Shown: positions 1 through 9,795 of the stretch, piece by piece | Position numbering within the stretch: the first letter of the stretch is position 1 | Layout: each line of letters begins with the position of its first letter | Assembly (NCBI GenBank): GCA_963281255.1 | Contig: OY725490.1 | Coordinates: forward strand, 5,952,001 to 6,016,000 | Reading direction: 5' to 3' | DNA length: 64,000 nucleotides | From: Aphrocallistes beatrix | Taxonomy: Eukaryota > Porifera > Hexactinellida > Sceptrulophora > Aphrocallistidae | The notes under the pieces: generated by a model | Seen by the model: the letters and a program-made list of their open reading frames with translations, nothing else | What the model was told of the DNA's origin: nothing | Database searches by the model: none | Made by a program: the position numbers and the translations under genes

Positions 1-113
1 TATTCCTTAACCGAATACGAATATTGATAATATTCGGTTCCCAATCGAATATCAGCTATTTGCCAAATAGTATTTGGTCTAACCGAATATTGAACTATTC
101 GGTTGCAACCTTG
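1..113. mobile_element. Right end of a hAT-like element (CAAGGTTG family)
   Basis: The first 113 bases match the right part of the better preserved element at 21644-23894: repeated CCGAATA/TATTCGG motifs ending in GGTTGCAACCTTG. The left end lies outside the window. Non-coding. Confidence 0.6.
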
Positions 114-558
114 CTATTTAGGAATGTCTTGAGAGTAAAATGATTTCCTGACAGCAATGTATATCCAATTAGGTCAAAATTAAGAATACGTTCTTGATGT
201 AATAAAGTAATGCGTTTAGGTACCAATTCCTTTTTCGTCAATGTCGAGATTTCCCACTTCTAAGATCAATTAAGGTGATAGGTTCAATAATTTTCCATCC
301 AAACTTGTAATAGCTATATTATTTCTTTTGCTAAGCATTTGCATTATACCCAAAGCGCCCAAGGGCGCTTGTCTGTCATAATAATGTAATCATGTAACAT
401 CTACAATCCTTTATAGAGTTATAACAGAAACCTTACTAATGATCCATAGTTACGGTGCGGAATTACTGAAGCGCCTATTAAGATTAATAGCGCGAAAAGC
501 CATGCATTGACTAGCACTTATATCTTCCAAAAGCAGACATCTACCGTAACCTATATAT
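114..558. other. Intergenic, nothing recognised
   Basis: AT-rich sequence without a supported gene, repeat or RNA. There is a small GC-rich inverted motif near 350-370 (gcgcccaagggcgc) that I cannot assign. Confidence 0.5.
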
Positions 559-1121
559 AGTGGAACCTGTATATAACGGCCACCCAAGGGACTGGGCAAA
601 ATTGGCCGTTATACACAGGTGACCGTTATATACAGGTGATTGTCTTAATCCCCAAAAGGTATCAATGTAGTGCAATAAATATAAGTTTTTAGAAATCCAT
701 TATTTGAAGTAATTACATGAAACTTGTTTATCGTTCGTAACAGGTCCTGTAATAAACACATATAAACGTGAAAAAGGTGATGGCCGTTATAGACAGGTAG
801 TGACCGTTATAGACAGGTAGTGGCCGTTATAGACAGGTAGTGACCGTTATAGACAGGTAATGGCCGTTATAGACAGGTAGTGACCGTTATACACAGGTAA
901 TGGCCGTTATAGACAGGTAGTGGCCGTTATACACAGGTGATGGCCGTTATACAGAGTTTTAGGGTCAGAAAGGGACTACAAATGGGTGGCCGCTGGCCGC
1001 GTTGAGCAGGTGACCGCTATACACAGGTTCAATATTATGGAATTTCGGATGGGACTGTTCATTGGTGACCACTATATACAGGTGACCGTTATATAGAGTG
1101 GCCGTTATAGCAGGTTCGACT
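559..1121. mobile_element. Non-autonomous pogo/Tigger-like element with internal minisatellite
   Basis: The ends are imperfect inverted repeats: AGTGGAACCTGTATATAACG on the left and, on the right, the reverse of a similar stretch ending in CAGGTTCGACT. The GAACCT terminal motif is typical of pogo/Tigger MITEs. Subterminal copies of ACCGTTATATACAGGTG continue into a 20-bp tandem array. There is no coding sequence. The TA target duplication cannot be read cleanly because the flanks are TA-rich. Confidence 0.6.
781..940. repeat. 20-bp minisatellite, eight exact-length units
   Basis: Unit TGGCCGTTATAGACAGGTAG or TGACCGTTATAGACAGGTAG, eight full 20-bp units plus a partial ninth to about 956. The first four units alternate TGGCC/TGACC, giving a 40-bp higher-order period. 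The unit is an expansion of the element's own subterminal motif. Confidence 0.9.
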
Positions 1122-1290
1122 GTGTATATATATATGTGCAACGAATTGATTGCTGAAACTGCCAGGCACAGAAAGCTGATTTTTTGCATGTGGGAGTCTT
1201 TTGGCTATGGCTCCACTAAGTTCTGATCTCAGACGAAAATGTTGACTCATCATGGAATTATGGCGTCTTTGTCACCTTTTTAATAGAAAT

Positions 1291-1895
1291 CAGGGCCTAC
1301 GAGAGGGTGGGGCAGCCGGGGCCCATACCAAGATGGGGGCCCATAACCCGAAGGAACCTTTAATTAGAGGCTAAAATTTGTCATAAAAGTCATTGAATCT
1401 AATTGCAAGGGCTAGAATCTAGAACCATTAAAACTGAAATTATGATATCTATATATTGCATAATTACAATATAATTATCTCAATTTAAATGCAAAACAAA
1501 AATTACTTTGACAGTGTGTATGTGATAATTATTCATTAATTACTTCGTTATACTTGTGTTGTATATATACTCCAGCTAATCAAGAATTATCTGAGTACAA
1601 TGTCACAAGATCGATTGATTAGTTTGGCTCGATTGAGTATTGAGTCTGAACTAGCTAGAGAGATCGATTTTAGAGATGTAATAAAAGCCTTTGCTCGTAA
1701 GAAAGCGAGAAAGGCATTATTAAATGTCTAGTTGGTATTTGTTATATACTTAATTTAACTCTAATACCCATCACTTTCAATCATTCCCTTCTATTATTTA
1801 CCAAAATTATAAGACTATGCTGCGCATAACTTTGTATAGAGGGGGCCCATCGATACGAGCTGCCCCGGAGCCTTTTGATTCTATCGGCGGCCCTG
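1291..1895 (+). mobile_element. hAT element with 8-bp target duplication
   Basis: The ends are CAGGGCC and GGCCCTG, flanked on both sides by ATAGAAAT (1283-1290 and 1896-1903). An exact 8-bp duplication with CAG...CTG termini is diagnostic of hAT transposons. At 605 bp it is an internally deleted derivative that kept the last part of the transposase gene (1576-1731). It sits in the M1 copy. Confidence 0.92.
1576..1731 (+). pseudogene. C-terminal remnant of a hAT transposase
   Basis: The open frame ending at TAG 1729-1731 reads LQLIKNYLSTMSQDRL followed by ISLARLSIESELAREIDF. This matches the hAT dimerisation-region tail (pattern L-L-I-K-x-Y-L-R-S-T-M-x-Q-E-R-L, then LSIE...REIDF), as remembered from the zinc-finger MYM-type hAT group. 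Only about 50 codons remain; the catalytic core is absent, so the copy cannot be autonomous. An AG just upstream could be the acceptor of the ancestral last exon. Confidence 0.75.
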
Positions 1896-2270
1896 ATAGA
1901 AATTTCAGTTTTCCGACTATAACTCAACCATTTTAGGTGCTAATTAGAAGGCTGAAATTTTGATAGATTGTGTATATTATTATTATTCACATATGATAAA
2001 ACTATCATCACAAAATGATAATTCATCACTCTGTACGACGTCATCATTACGCATCAAAAATTTTAAATTTGATAAATTGTGAATTTTCGAGTGAAATCGA
2101 TTATAACAGTAAGACATACGTACGATGTATTTAGAGATGTTATCTACCATATAATTAATCAATGTGAGCCTAGGCCCCAAAGGGCGGCTCCGGCGGACGC
2201 AAAGTGTCTGCCAGATGCGCAGCGCAAGCAAACGAAGCGCGCTTGTTATATTATTAATATAACAAGCGCG

Positions 2271-2690
2271 ACTAATTTTGTGATTTTCAGAGGTTGTTTA
2301 AGGACACTTCTAAGTGTTTTATTATAAATTTTTTCGAATAGAACTGAGATGTGAAAGGGTTCATTAATACGAAAAATTTGGAATTTTTTCATGGAATGTT
2401 CCCACATTCCAGTGTTGCTATGGAAACGTGTTTGGTCAGTTGAGGTCATATCTTGAAAACCGCGAGAGCTAGACATTCAAGTGTAATTCCATTTGATAGC
2501 GAATAGACTAATTCCTATTAAGCGATATTGTAATTTCGACGTCTAAATTGAATGGTTTACAAGATATTTGACAAATTATCAAATGTGACCATTATGATAA
2601 ATTGTCTTGGATATGGGTACTTTAATACCATATTTATATATGCTGGTAAAATATTCCTGAGCTCTATACGTCGTACTCCATTCCCGATCG
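2271..2690. repeat. Relic of the CATAGCC foldback family
   Basis: Contains blocks found at 44317-44524 and in both arms at 61327-62060: the stretch with CTTCTAAGTGTTTTATTATA, ATGGAATGTTCCCACATTCC and GTTGCTATGGAAACGTG, then the reverse-oriented second arm. Both outer ends have decayed. Non-coding. Confidence 0.7.
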
Positions 2691-2903
2691 ATCGCTACGC
2701 TGAATCAATTGTTAATATCAGCTGGCAAAGAAATCAATTAAATAATAAAGCAGAACAGTTAAAATTAAGTACTCCTAGCTGATGATATCCATAGATTAAA
2801 AGGATGAATAGAGAATATAAAGTCCTATTCCAGAATACGAGGATGCTCAATAAGAGAGTTAATGAATACAAAATTTATAATACATGTTCCGCATAAAATA
2901 CTG

Positions 2904-4133
2904 TCAAAAGATAGCAATCGCTTTAGAGCCACCCAGGAATGATAACACGATACTTCCGTCTCTACCAATGTCAACACCAAATGGTGCTGTTAGACCAAAT
3001 TCAGTAAAAGAGGTTAAGCGAATGAGATCTCCTTCTGGGGATAAGATGAAGAGAGAGTTGTTACGATGATCTGTAATGAGAAAGTTCAATTGAGAATCAA
3101 AGTTGAAATGACAAATATCATCAGAGAGGAGTGGAAGCTTTGGAATAGTCTTCAGGAGCTGATCTGTTTTAGAGAATAGTTTAATAACACCAGTCTTTTC
3201 TACAATGTAGATTGTGTTATTTCTCACTCGCAAACATAAAGAATTAACTATTGCGTTATTAGCCATAATTCTTTTGAATTTAAGATTTAAATCAAACACA
3301 GAAATACGTTTATTCTGATACTCAACAGCAAATAATTCTTCTTTATCGATATCGAGACCAAATGGATGATTCAACTGACTAGATCTAGATGCTTTAGAGG
3401 TGATAGATTTTTTCAAAAGAGTAAAATTTTTTAAACACCATTTAGATAAGAAAAGTCCACAATCTGAAATGTAGATAGAATTATCACACAAAACAATCTC
3501 CCATGGACTCTGTAGAATATCTCCACCAAACTCAGACAAATAATCTCCTTCCAAACTCCAAACTTGAATACGAGAATTAAATTCATCAGCTATGAATATT
3601 CTTAGATTTTCATTATCAATTAAAACACCACTTGGATTAGAGAAATCTCCTTTTCCTTTACCAAATGTACCAAACACTTTCACAGGTTTAGAGAGTTTAG
3701 TATAATTCCTGACTAACACATTGTCAGTCTCTTTACTCAAAGATCCATATCTGGAAACAATCGAATTCAAATCATTGTTATCACAAACAAATAGAACTTG
3801 TGGATAATGGAGTTTCTGTTCATACTCACTAATCTCGTTACTTAAATCAACAATTCCTTTTTCCATTGAGGCTTTTGCTGTATTTATTTTCAATTTGGAT
3901 AGCAATTCTTCCATCTCAGTTCGTTCTCTTTTAATCTCTTCTAAAGATTGGAAACAGCTAGCTCGTGTTCTGTTGAACTCTTCTTCCCATTGGTTCAGCT
4001 GTGTCAGGAGAACTTCTCTCCTCTCATTCACCTTCTCTATCAGAGAATGGAATAGCTCTTCTATTTCTCTCCTCACTCTCTGGAACACATTCTCTCTATC
4101 GAGATCAGAAAGTTCCACCAAACGCGTAGCCAT
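2904..4133 (-). CDS. Coiled-coil + NHL beta-propeller protein (TRIM/NHL-like)
   Basis: An intact single-exon frame of 409 residues. Residues about 1-110 are rich in E, K, R, L and Q with heptad spacing and look like a coiled coil. From about 150 to the end there are repeated blocks of the NHL type: FGTFGKGKGDFSNPSG, IFIADEFNSRIQVW, LSEFGG..SPWEI, IYISDCG and FAVEYQNKRISVF, each a strand set ending in a Y/I-A/S-D motif. This is the NHL half of TRIM2/3/32-like proteins without a RING or B-box. NHL propellers bind RNA or protein; the partner here is unknown. The ATG at 4133 is followed directly by the coiled coil, supporting the start. Relatives in the window lie at 9.8, 18.0, 35.7, 38.8 and 47.3 kb, and only this copy is full-length and undamaged. 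No TATA box or poly(A) signal is assigned. Confidence 0.85.
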   Translation of the reverse strand: MATRLVELSDLDRENVFQRVRREIEELFHSLIEKVNERREVLLTQLNQWEEEFNRTRASCFQSLEEIKRERTEMEELLSKLKINTAKASMEKGIVDLSNEISEYEQKLHYPQVLFVCDNNDLNSIVSRYGSLSKETDNVLVRNYTKLSKPVKVFGTFGKGKGDFSNPSGVLIDNENLRIFIADEFNSRIQVWSLEGDYLSEFGGDILQSPWEIVLCDNSIYISDCGLFLSKWCLKNFTLLKKSITSKASRSSQLNHPFGLDIDKEELFAVEYQNKRISVFDLNLKFKRIMANNAIVNSLCLRVRNNTIYIVEKTGVIKLFSKTDQLLKTIPKLPLLSDDICHFNFDSQLNFLITDHRNNSLFILSPEGDLIRLTSFTEFGLTAPFGVDIGRDGSIVLSFLGGSKAIAIF

Positions 4134-4434
4134 CTGGAATTTAGACTAAATTTCTCGATTAGAATTTGAATAAAATGGAAGCAAAATTATATCACTAGAA
4201 AATAACAACAAAGGATTACCAGAATAAGACCTAATATAAAGTAGGAATAGGACATAAAAGCAATTATTATTTGTGGAAATTACAATCTTAAGTTCCATTC
4301 TGCATAGTTTAAAACCCTAATTTACCCCTGGGATTTTTCTATTTATAGTAACTACCTCAAACTTATATGGTTTCCCTGTTAAAAATAGCTTAAACCGGAA
4401 ATGACACAAGACATTCCTGGGGCTGTCAGGCCAA
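4134..4434. other. 5' flank of the NHL gene
   Basis: AT-rich presumed promoter/5' UTR. No recognisable core-promoter motif or repeat. Confidence 0.4.
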
Positions 4435-4550
4435 AATTGGTCCGGGGGATCAGTTTTGGCTGCCAAAATTAGTCCGGGGGACCAGTTTTAGCTGTCAAAT
4501 TTGGTCCGAGGGATCAGTTTTGGCTACCAGTCTAGTCCGGGGACCATTTT
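4435..4550. repeat. Short tandem repeat of about 35 bp (GGTCCGGGGGATCAGTTTTG)
   Basis: Four degenerate units built on TTGGTCCGGGGGACCAGTTTT. Each contains the near-palindrome GGTCCGGGGGACC. Related short stretches occur near 5060-5095 and 40410-40435, suggesting a dispersed element with these motifs. Confidence 0.6.
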
Positions 4551-4740
4551 TAGTGCAGTTTCTGCAGAGAGATGCCCCTATGGCAAGGACGGTGTACCAC
4601 ATCCGTCCATATGTATGTATGCATCTCCGTACGCTGCGAAAAGAGTTTTCAAAAATTTAGTAGTCCCGATGTATTACAATATTCATATCGTGCCAAGTCA
4701 GCTGCAATATCGGTCTACCGACAGACATTTTTTTAAACAT
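4551..4740. repeat. Dispersed repeat, copy 1 (partner at 28635-28790)
   Basis: Shares TTTTTAGTGCAG, GAGATGCCC, TATGGCA(T/A)GGACGG and a CCGTCC(G/A)TATGTATGTA stretch with 28635-28790, then ACTGCGAAA-like sequence. No coding content or clear termini. Confidence 0.6.
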
Positions 4741-4747
4741 GAATAAT

Positions 4748-4940
4748 GCCAACTTGAGCCATGATAAAAGCGGGGCGCAGCGTTGAAGTTTGCGGGACAT
4801 GGCGGGACGCAATAGTAAAACTTCTACATACTTGTAGAATCAAAAAAAGTGGACAGAATAAAACTTCATATAAAATTCATGAAAATTAGCTCAAAGGAAG
4901 AATGCAAAAATCGGGATGTCCCGTCAAAAACGGGCAGCTG
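4748..4940. mobile_element. MITE with GGGACA motifs, copy 1
   Basis: Runs from TGCCAACTTGAGCCATGATA to GGGCAGCTGGCATG. The ends are short inverted repeats (TGCCAAC / GCTGGCA). The inner GCGGGACATGGCGGGACGCA is shared with the second copy at 19641-19857. No target duplication is certain. Confidence 0.6.
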
Positions 4941-5324
4941 GCATGTATTGAATAGACTCCCTATTAATAGAGACCTCCTAGAGTGATTGTAATGTCGTCA
5001 CATCCTATGAGGAGAGGACTACTTTAGTGTACGTAATTAAATGACACAAAATTTAACTCGGACCAATTTTGGCAGGGGAGACCAGTTTTGGCCTTCTACG
5101 GTTAAGTTAATCATGCAAAAATTCAATGATCTTCGATTGCATCTTCATCCCTGGTCCATTTTTCCATTTTGATATTAGGCTTTCTAGAGCCAAGGAGAAG
5201 TTGGGGGTTGGCAGTGCCCCCTTGCCTCCTCTCAATGATTTTTTGGATGGTGGGTAAGTCTTTTCAATCTATTTTCATATTATAGTACTCGAAAATTCCA
5301 AAGATAATTCGATAATTCCAAAGA
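4941..5324. other. Intergenic, nothing recognised
   Basis: No gene. A short GACCAATTTTGG...CCAGTTTTGG motif near 5060-5095 echoes the tandem repeat at 4435. Confidence 0.4.
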
Positions 5325-5966
5325 AATGTCTGGGGGCTTGATACCCAGTCCCTCCCATCGCTTCTGTGGGAGGAGTTGCATTTGTCAGAATTTTAGGACT
5401 GCTGTCACTTGTCAGAATGGTTTTTAGGACTGCTGTCACTTGTCAGAATGGTTTTTAGGACTGCTGTCACTTGTCAGAATGGTTTTTTAAGACTGCTGTC
5501 ATTTGTCAGAATGGTTTTTTAAGAATGCTGTCACTTGTCAGAATGGTTTTTAGGACTGCTGTCACTTGTCAGAATGGTTTTTAAGGAATGGCGGAGGTTT
5601 CGTCGCTGATATTTTAGAATGGAATTACAAACTGTTGGGAAACATGAAGTTGAATAGAATTGGTAGGAAAGTGAGAGTGGGCATTTTGAGTTTGAAATAA
5701 TATAAAGTGGCACGCGAGAGTGGTTTTTTTATTTCGTGGGGGGGGGGTGGGTGATTGTCATTTATTATTTGGTAGAATGAATGGGAGAATTAAAGTAGTG
5801 ATTCTTTAATTTCATTCAAAGAAATATCAGTGACGAAACATCCGCCATTCCTTAAAAACCATTCTGACAAGTGACAGCAGTCCTAAAAATCATTCTGACA
5901 AGTGACAACTAGGATCATTCTGACAAATGACAGCTTCAAAATTCTGACAAATGCATGCACCCCCTG
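5325..5966. mobile_element. Foldback-type element with 31-bp subterminal tandem repeats
   Basis: The left arm (5370-5600) has about seven units of 31 bp, GGACTGCTGTCACTTGTCAG plus AATGGTTTTTA. The right arm (5828-5955) has the same unit inverted, but only about three times, after the mirrored GGCGGA...GACGAAAC junction. The outer ends share GCATTTGTCAGAATTTT in inverted orientation. The inner loop has a G-run and a T-run. Non-coding. Confidence 0.75.
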
Positions 5967-7090
5967 AAAATGCATTGTTTCGTCCGTTGAGAAGGCCATG
6001 GATATTGAAATGACCCCCGATGATGCCCCGCTGACCGGTATTAAGTAGCAGAATCCGAATTCAAGCAAAAATTCGTATTTCTCGAAAATCTATTGATAAG
6101 GGGGGAGGGGGTAAAAGAAAATTACAAATTTACTACAATTTAGGATTTATATCGGTTACAAGAAAATTTCGTAAACTTGATACATACGTTGATAAACAAA
6201 TAGGAAATCTCACACAATTTAAGGTTCTGTTGTAATAATCTCCATAGAACTTTGTAATATAGGCTCCACAGCCAATACTGCAACACAATTAGAGTGGGTA
6301 ATTCTTTACTATGGCCGCTAGTGTATTTTGTAAGATATGTATACAGTTTTGATCATAACAGACCTCAAAAACACAATCCTCTCCAATAGTAAACCTAGAC
6401 TGATAGAGTGGAATACCAGAACAGTCACCACAGGCACTCGATGTGATTATATACACGAGTGTATTGATATGGTAATGTCACAGAATATAGTACATACTTG
6501 CATATACGTATTAGTACTTAAGTTTGCCAGATTTGGAATTTATACCAGTAATTCTCACCTTTTCCTCAAAGTACTCTTTTAATAAAGGTTAACACTCGGT
6601 AAAATGGAAAAATTTTGGCGAACCTATAATTATCCACCAAAACCCCAAAGGCCGCCTAATGAGGTTTATGGGGTACTAAATGGCCACATGTATCAACAAC
6701 TTGGAAGTGGATTTTTGCAAAATTTCCAACTCCATTCCTTTGTGGCAGTATAACTCAGTTTTGAAGATATCTTAATTCTTTTAAAAACACTATAACTTGT
6801 AAAGAAAAACCTCACAGATGGGATGGGAGTGTGCTTCTAACTAATTGTGAGGATATACATGTGAAAGGTCACCAACTATACCCCAATTTAGATATTTAGC
6901 TGAGTCATCATGAGGTCATCATTATAAAATTTGTACAATATTGTAGAGTTATCCATACTAAACATTCAAGTCTATTCTATCTCTCACGATTCGTAAGATA
7001 GGCACCTTTTCAGCATAAAGAACGTAGATTTCGATTTTATGCTGTGTCATCATGATGCCAGCATAATATTGTTGGTGCGTTATTGCAGTG
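5967..7090. other. Intergenic, no gene recognised
   Basis: AT-rich. A stretch near 6590-6630 (CACTCGGTAAAATGGA) recurs near 57210-57230 (CATTCGGTAAAATGGA), suggesting another low-copy repeat. No supported coding sequence. Confidence 0.4.
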
Positions 7091-7500
7091 ATATCATATA
7101 TACAAGCGCACTTCGCTTGCTTGCGCTGCGCGGTTGGCGGACACTTTTTTTCCGCCAGAGGCGTCCTTTGGACGCCTAGGCTAAAATTGATTAATTATAA
7201 GGTAGATAACATCTCTAAATACGTCTGCCTTACTGTTATAATCGAAATCACTTGAAAAATCACAAAATTATTGACATTACGCATCAAAAATTGAAAAATT
7301 GGCGAATTTTGTGATTTTTCAAATGACATCATAACAGGGTGATGAGTCATCATTTTTTATGAGAGTTGTATCATATTTGAGATATAGTAATATACACATT
7401 CTATTAAAATTTCAGCGTTCTATCACCTAAAATGGCTGAGTTATAGTCGAAAAACTGAATTTCTAATTATAAAAAAGGAGACAATTCATTAAGTAATGCA
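7091..7500 (-). mobile_element. M1 MITE copy, truncated
   Basis: Minus-orientation M1 copy beginning ATATACAAGCGCACTTCGC. It keeps the two GC-rich hairpins; the second, AGGCGTCCTTTGGACGCCT at about 7161-7179, is a perfect 8-bp stem. It continues through the AP-1/CRE-like centre and fades near AAAAAAGGAGACAATTCA. Confidence 0.8.
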
Positions 7501-7635
7501 GAGAGATGAGCCTTTACTAGAGTACATATACTCAGATCTGTAATACCCACATCTCCAAGTGATACTGAGAGGCTTCAAAAAGATTGAACTTTCCTAAGCT
7601 TAATTTAGCTTCCCAGAGTCTAACTTATAAGACCT

Positions 7636-7885
7636 AAAACATGCGCAGTAGGAATAAGACCTAAAAACTGTTAAGTAGGAATAAAACCTAAAATGACACA
7701 CAATACCCCCCTCACGAATAAAAATACCACTTTCACACTCAATTGGACACTATTTCAAACCTAAAATGTTCTCTTTCACTAAGTTCTTATATATATCAAT
7801 CTCCAAAATGTTCACTTTCGCTCTCCCTCCAATTTTAGGTCTTATTCCTACTTCAACTTTAGGTCTTATTCCGATCCCCGACAAA
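7636..7885. repeat. Foldback-like repeat of AAGTAGGAATAAGACCTAAA units
   Basis: Direct copies of AGTAGGAATAAGACCTAAAA on the left face inverted copies (TTTTAGGTCTTATTCCTACT) on the right, separated by about 120 bp with CTCTCCAAAATG. The same architecture occurs at 49193-49372 and, carrying insertions, at 54833-55985. Confidence 0.75.
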
Positions 7886-8059
7886 ATCAATGACGGTAGT
7901 AAACCAGGATGAAATATAAACTACGATAATACTAGCCGAGGCGGTATATGTCATTTCGATGGTGTACCAATCTGACCTCAGTATAAAATTACTATAAATC
8001 ATTATTTTTATATAGCTAACAAATATTAATAGAGTAAAATTTAACTGAATATGCTAAAT

Positions 8060-8235
8060 ACAGTACACCCTCGCAAATCCGAACAGTTCTATACTAATGT
8101 ATTTAGAAATGTTATCTACCTTATAATTAATCAATGTGAGCCTAGGTGCCCAAAGGATGCCTCTTGCGGACATAAAGTGTCCGCCAGCCGCGGACCGCAA
8201 GCAAGCGAAGCGCGCTTATTAACAATAAAAAAAGT
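8060..8235. mobile_element. Pogo end fused to an M1 MITE fragment
   Basis: CAGTACACCCTCGCAAATCC (8060-8079) matches the left terminus of the pogo-type element at 22968-23837. It is followed by the hairpin-bearing end of M1 (8092-8225) ending GCGAAGCGCGCTT. Both are partial. Confidence 0.7.
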
Positions 8236-8584
8236 AGCGTATTTAGTTTTTGGTCATTGCTTCCATTTTGGTAGGACACTCCTCCAATAAAAGAAAGCAT
8301 CAATCTTTCGCATTTATCTTTTGCCATTTAGAGCTGACAGGACAGAATTGTCTTTGATTGTAAATCATAATATCACCTTTCTTTATATGTTATCCTATCT
8401 CCAAGAATATTCGCTACTTCTTTATCCAATTATCTAAATTTTCAATGTCAGAGGTGACATCGTCTTCATTAATCATTAATATTGCATTACTTTCGGGATA
8501 TCTCAACTTTGAAATACTTGGTATACATAACGCGGTAAATATTTTATTCACTCTTCAAAATGTGTAACTTGTTAATCTAGCCAT
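8236..8584. other. Intergenic, nothing recognised
   Basis: AT-rich; no gene or repeat recognised. Confidence 0.4.
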
Positions 8585-8817
8585 AATATACACAAGCGAG
8601 CTTCGCTTGCTTGCGCTGCGCGGTTGGCGGACATTTTGTGTCCACCGGAGGCGCCTGGGGTCTTTTTTGATTAATAATAAGGGAGGTAACATCTCTAAAT
8701 ACGTCTGTCCTACTGTTATAATCGATATCGCACGAAAAATCACCAAATTTGTCATTTTTTAAAATTTTGATGCGTAATGATAACATCATAACAAAGTGAT
8801 GAGTCATCATTTTTTGA

Positions 8818-8867
<50 letters not shown>

Positions 8868-8893
8868 TAATCGAGTTTTAATAGTAAGGATCA
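8585..8893 (-). mobile_element. M1 MITE copy, with long (TA)n at its outer end
   Basis: Begins ACACAAGCGAGCTTCGC, includes the hairpin block and the GATGAGTCATCA site, then a 45-bp (TA)n run at about 8820-8864, and closes with the family terminal repeat ATCGAGTTTTAATAGTAAGG. The centre-to-left part of M1 is deleted. Confidence 0.8.
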
Positions 8894-9399
8894 AGACTTT
8901 ATTATTACTTTTGTTTGCCATTAGGGAACTTTTCCTTTGAAATTTATGACTGAATCTATGTATAATATGAGCAGAGTAGATGTGAAGTATCGAATTTATC
9001 GAATTTCAAACAGTATTACCACTTCTAACCACTTCCCAACAATTATTCAGGTACGTCATTCTAAACTCTGACAATTTAATTCATTGCAAGTACTGTGCAG
9101 CATTGGCCAACTATAGTCAACCTCAACGTGAGTCGGAGTAATGTATTTGTTTTGCACCTTATTGACATTGTAGCGCCACTTCTGAAGGAAATGTGTGATT
9201 TCAATATTTGTTTGATCGCTGCTTATAATCTCAGCGAGTGGAAAGGGCTGACTTTAGCTTCAGGATGTTGCATTGTTAAGGAGTAATAGAGTACATTTTT
9301 CAGAGATTTATCTATTTCACGAATACCTTTGCTCTTAAAGCAGGTCGATCTCTACAATACATTTTTAAAAGGAAAAACTAGCAGTCGAATTTTATCGTA
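8894..9399. other. Intergenic, nothing recognised
   Basis: No supported gene. The short open frame at 9095-9286 has no recognisable domain or coding signature. Confidence 0.4.
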
Positions 9400-9712
9400 T
9401 TACGACAATTGATGACTTAGGCTTCGAATCTTTCCTGCTTTTAGTCCGGACCTGGCACCTAGCGATTATTGGCTCTTTTTTTTGGTGAAATGAAAAGAGA
9501 AAATATTTCAAGATTTTAAAAGTCTCAAGTATCAGGTGGAACAATGGGAAAAGGGAACCCCACGGAAATTTTGTTGCCAGAGCGGTGGAATAAATGTATA
9601 AAGTTGAAGGGTGAATGAATACATTGAACTTTATGATGATATTTATTGATGTAGCCTTTATAATTTTTGCGTAAATAAAAAAGTACCTGTTATTTTTGGA
9701 CAATCCTTGTAG
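9400..9712 (+). pseudogene. Mariner transposase relic, 3' end
   Basis: One frame gives PDLAPSDYWL at about 9449-9478, the mariner catalytic-region signature (S)PDLAPSDY whose last D is the third catalytic residue. Another stretch near 9571-9616 gives LPERWNKCIKLKGE, the mariner C-terminal motif (L-x-x-R-W-x-x-C-I-x-x-x-G-E-Y). The two lie in a broken frame and the N-terminal half is missing. This is an old inactive DNA transposon; GGACAATCCTTGTAG near 9700 may be the decayed terminal repeat. Confidence 0.8.
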
Positions 9713-9795
9713 TTATCGCAATACATACATACCAACTAGAATAGATTAAAATACATACGTTAAGTCCTTCAAATCGATAATGAGCAGAATTACAA

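Larger units (their letters stand above)
1127..2275 (+). mobile_element. M1 MITE copy, split by a hAT insertion
   Basis: First of more than ten copies of a MITE family I call M1. It starts in a TA-rich run followed by CGAATTGATTG and ends in the GC-rich block GCGCAGCGCAAGC...GCGCGCTTGT. It carries the family's hairpin block near 2170-2215. A hAT element (1291-1895) sits inside. M1 has no coding capacity; the weak open frames here are not genes. Confidence 0.8.

Noticed and set aside
350-372. Short GC-rich inverted repeat as a terminator or RNA hairpin
   Set aside because: Too short and isolated; no associated gene.
781-940. Possible CRISPR-like array
   Set aside because: Units are contiguous without spacers, in an animal transposon; ordinary minisatellite.
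8577-8921. Open frame with an IYIYIY run
   Set aside because: Translation of the (TA)n microsatellite and an M1 MITE.
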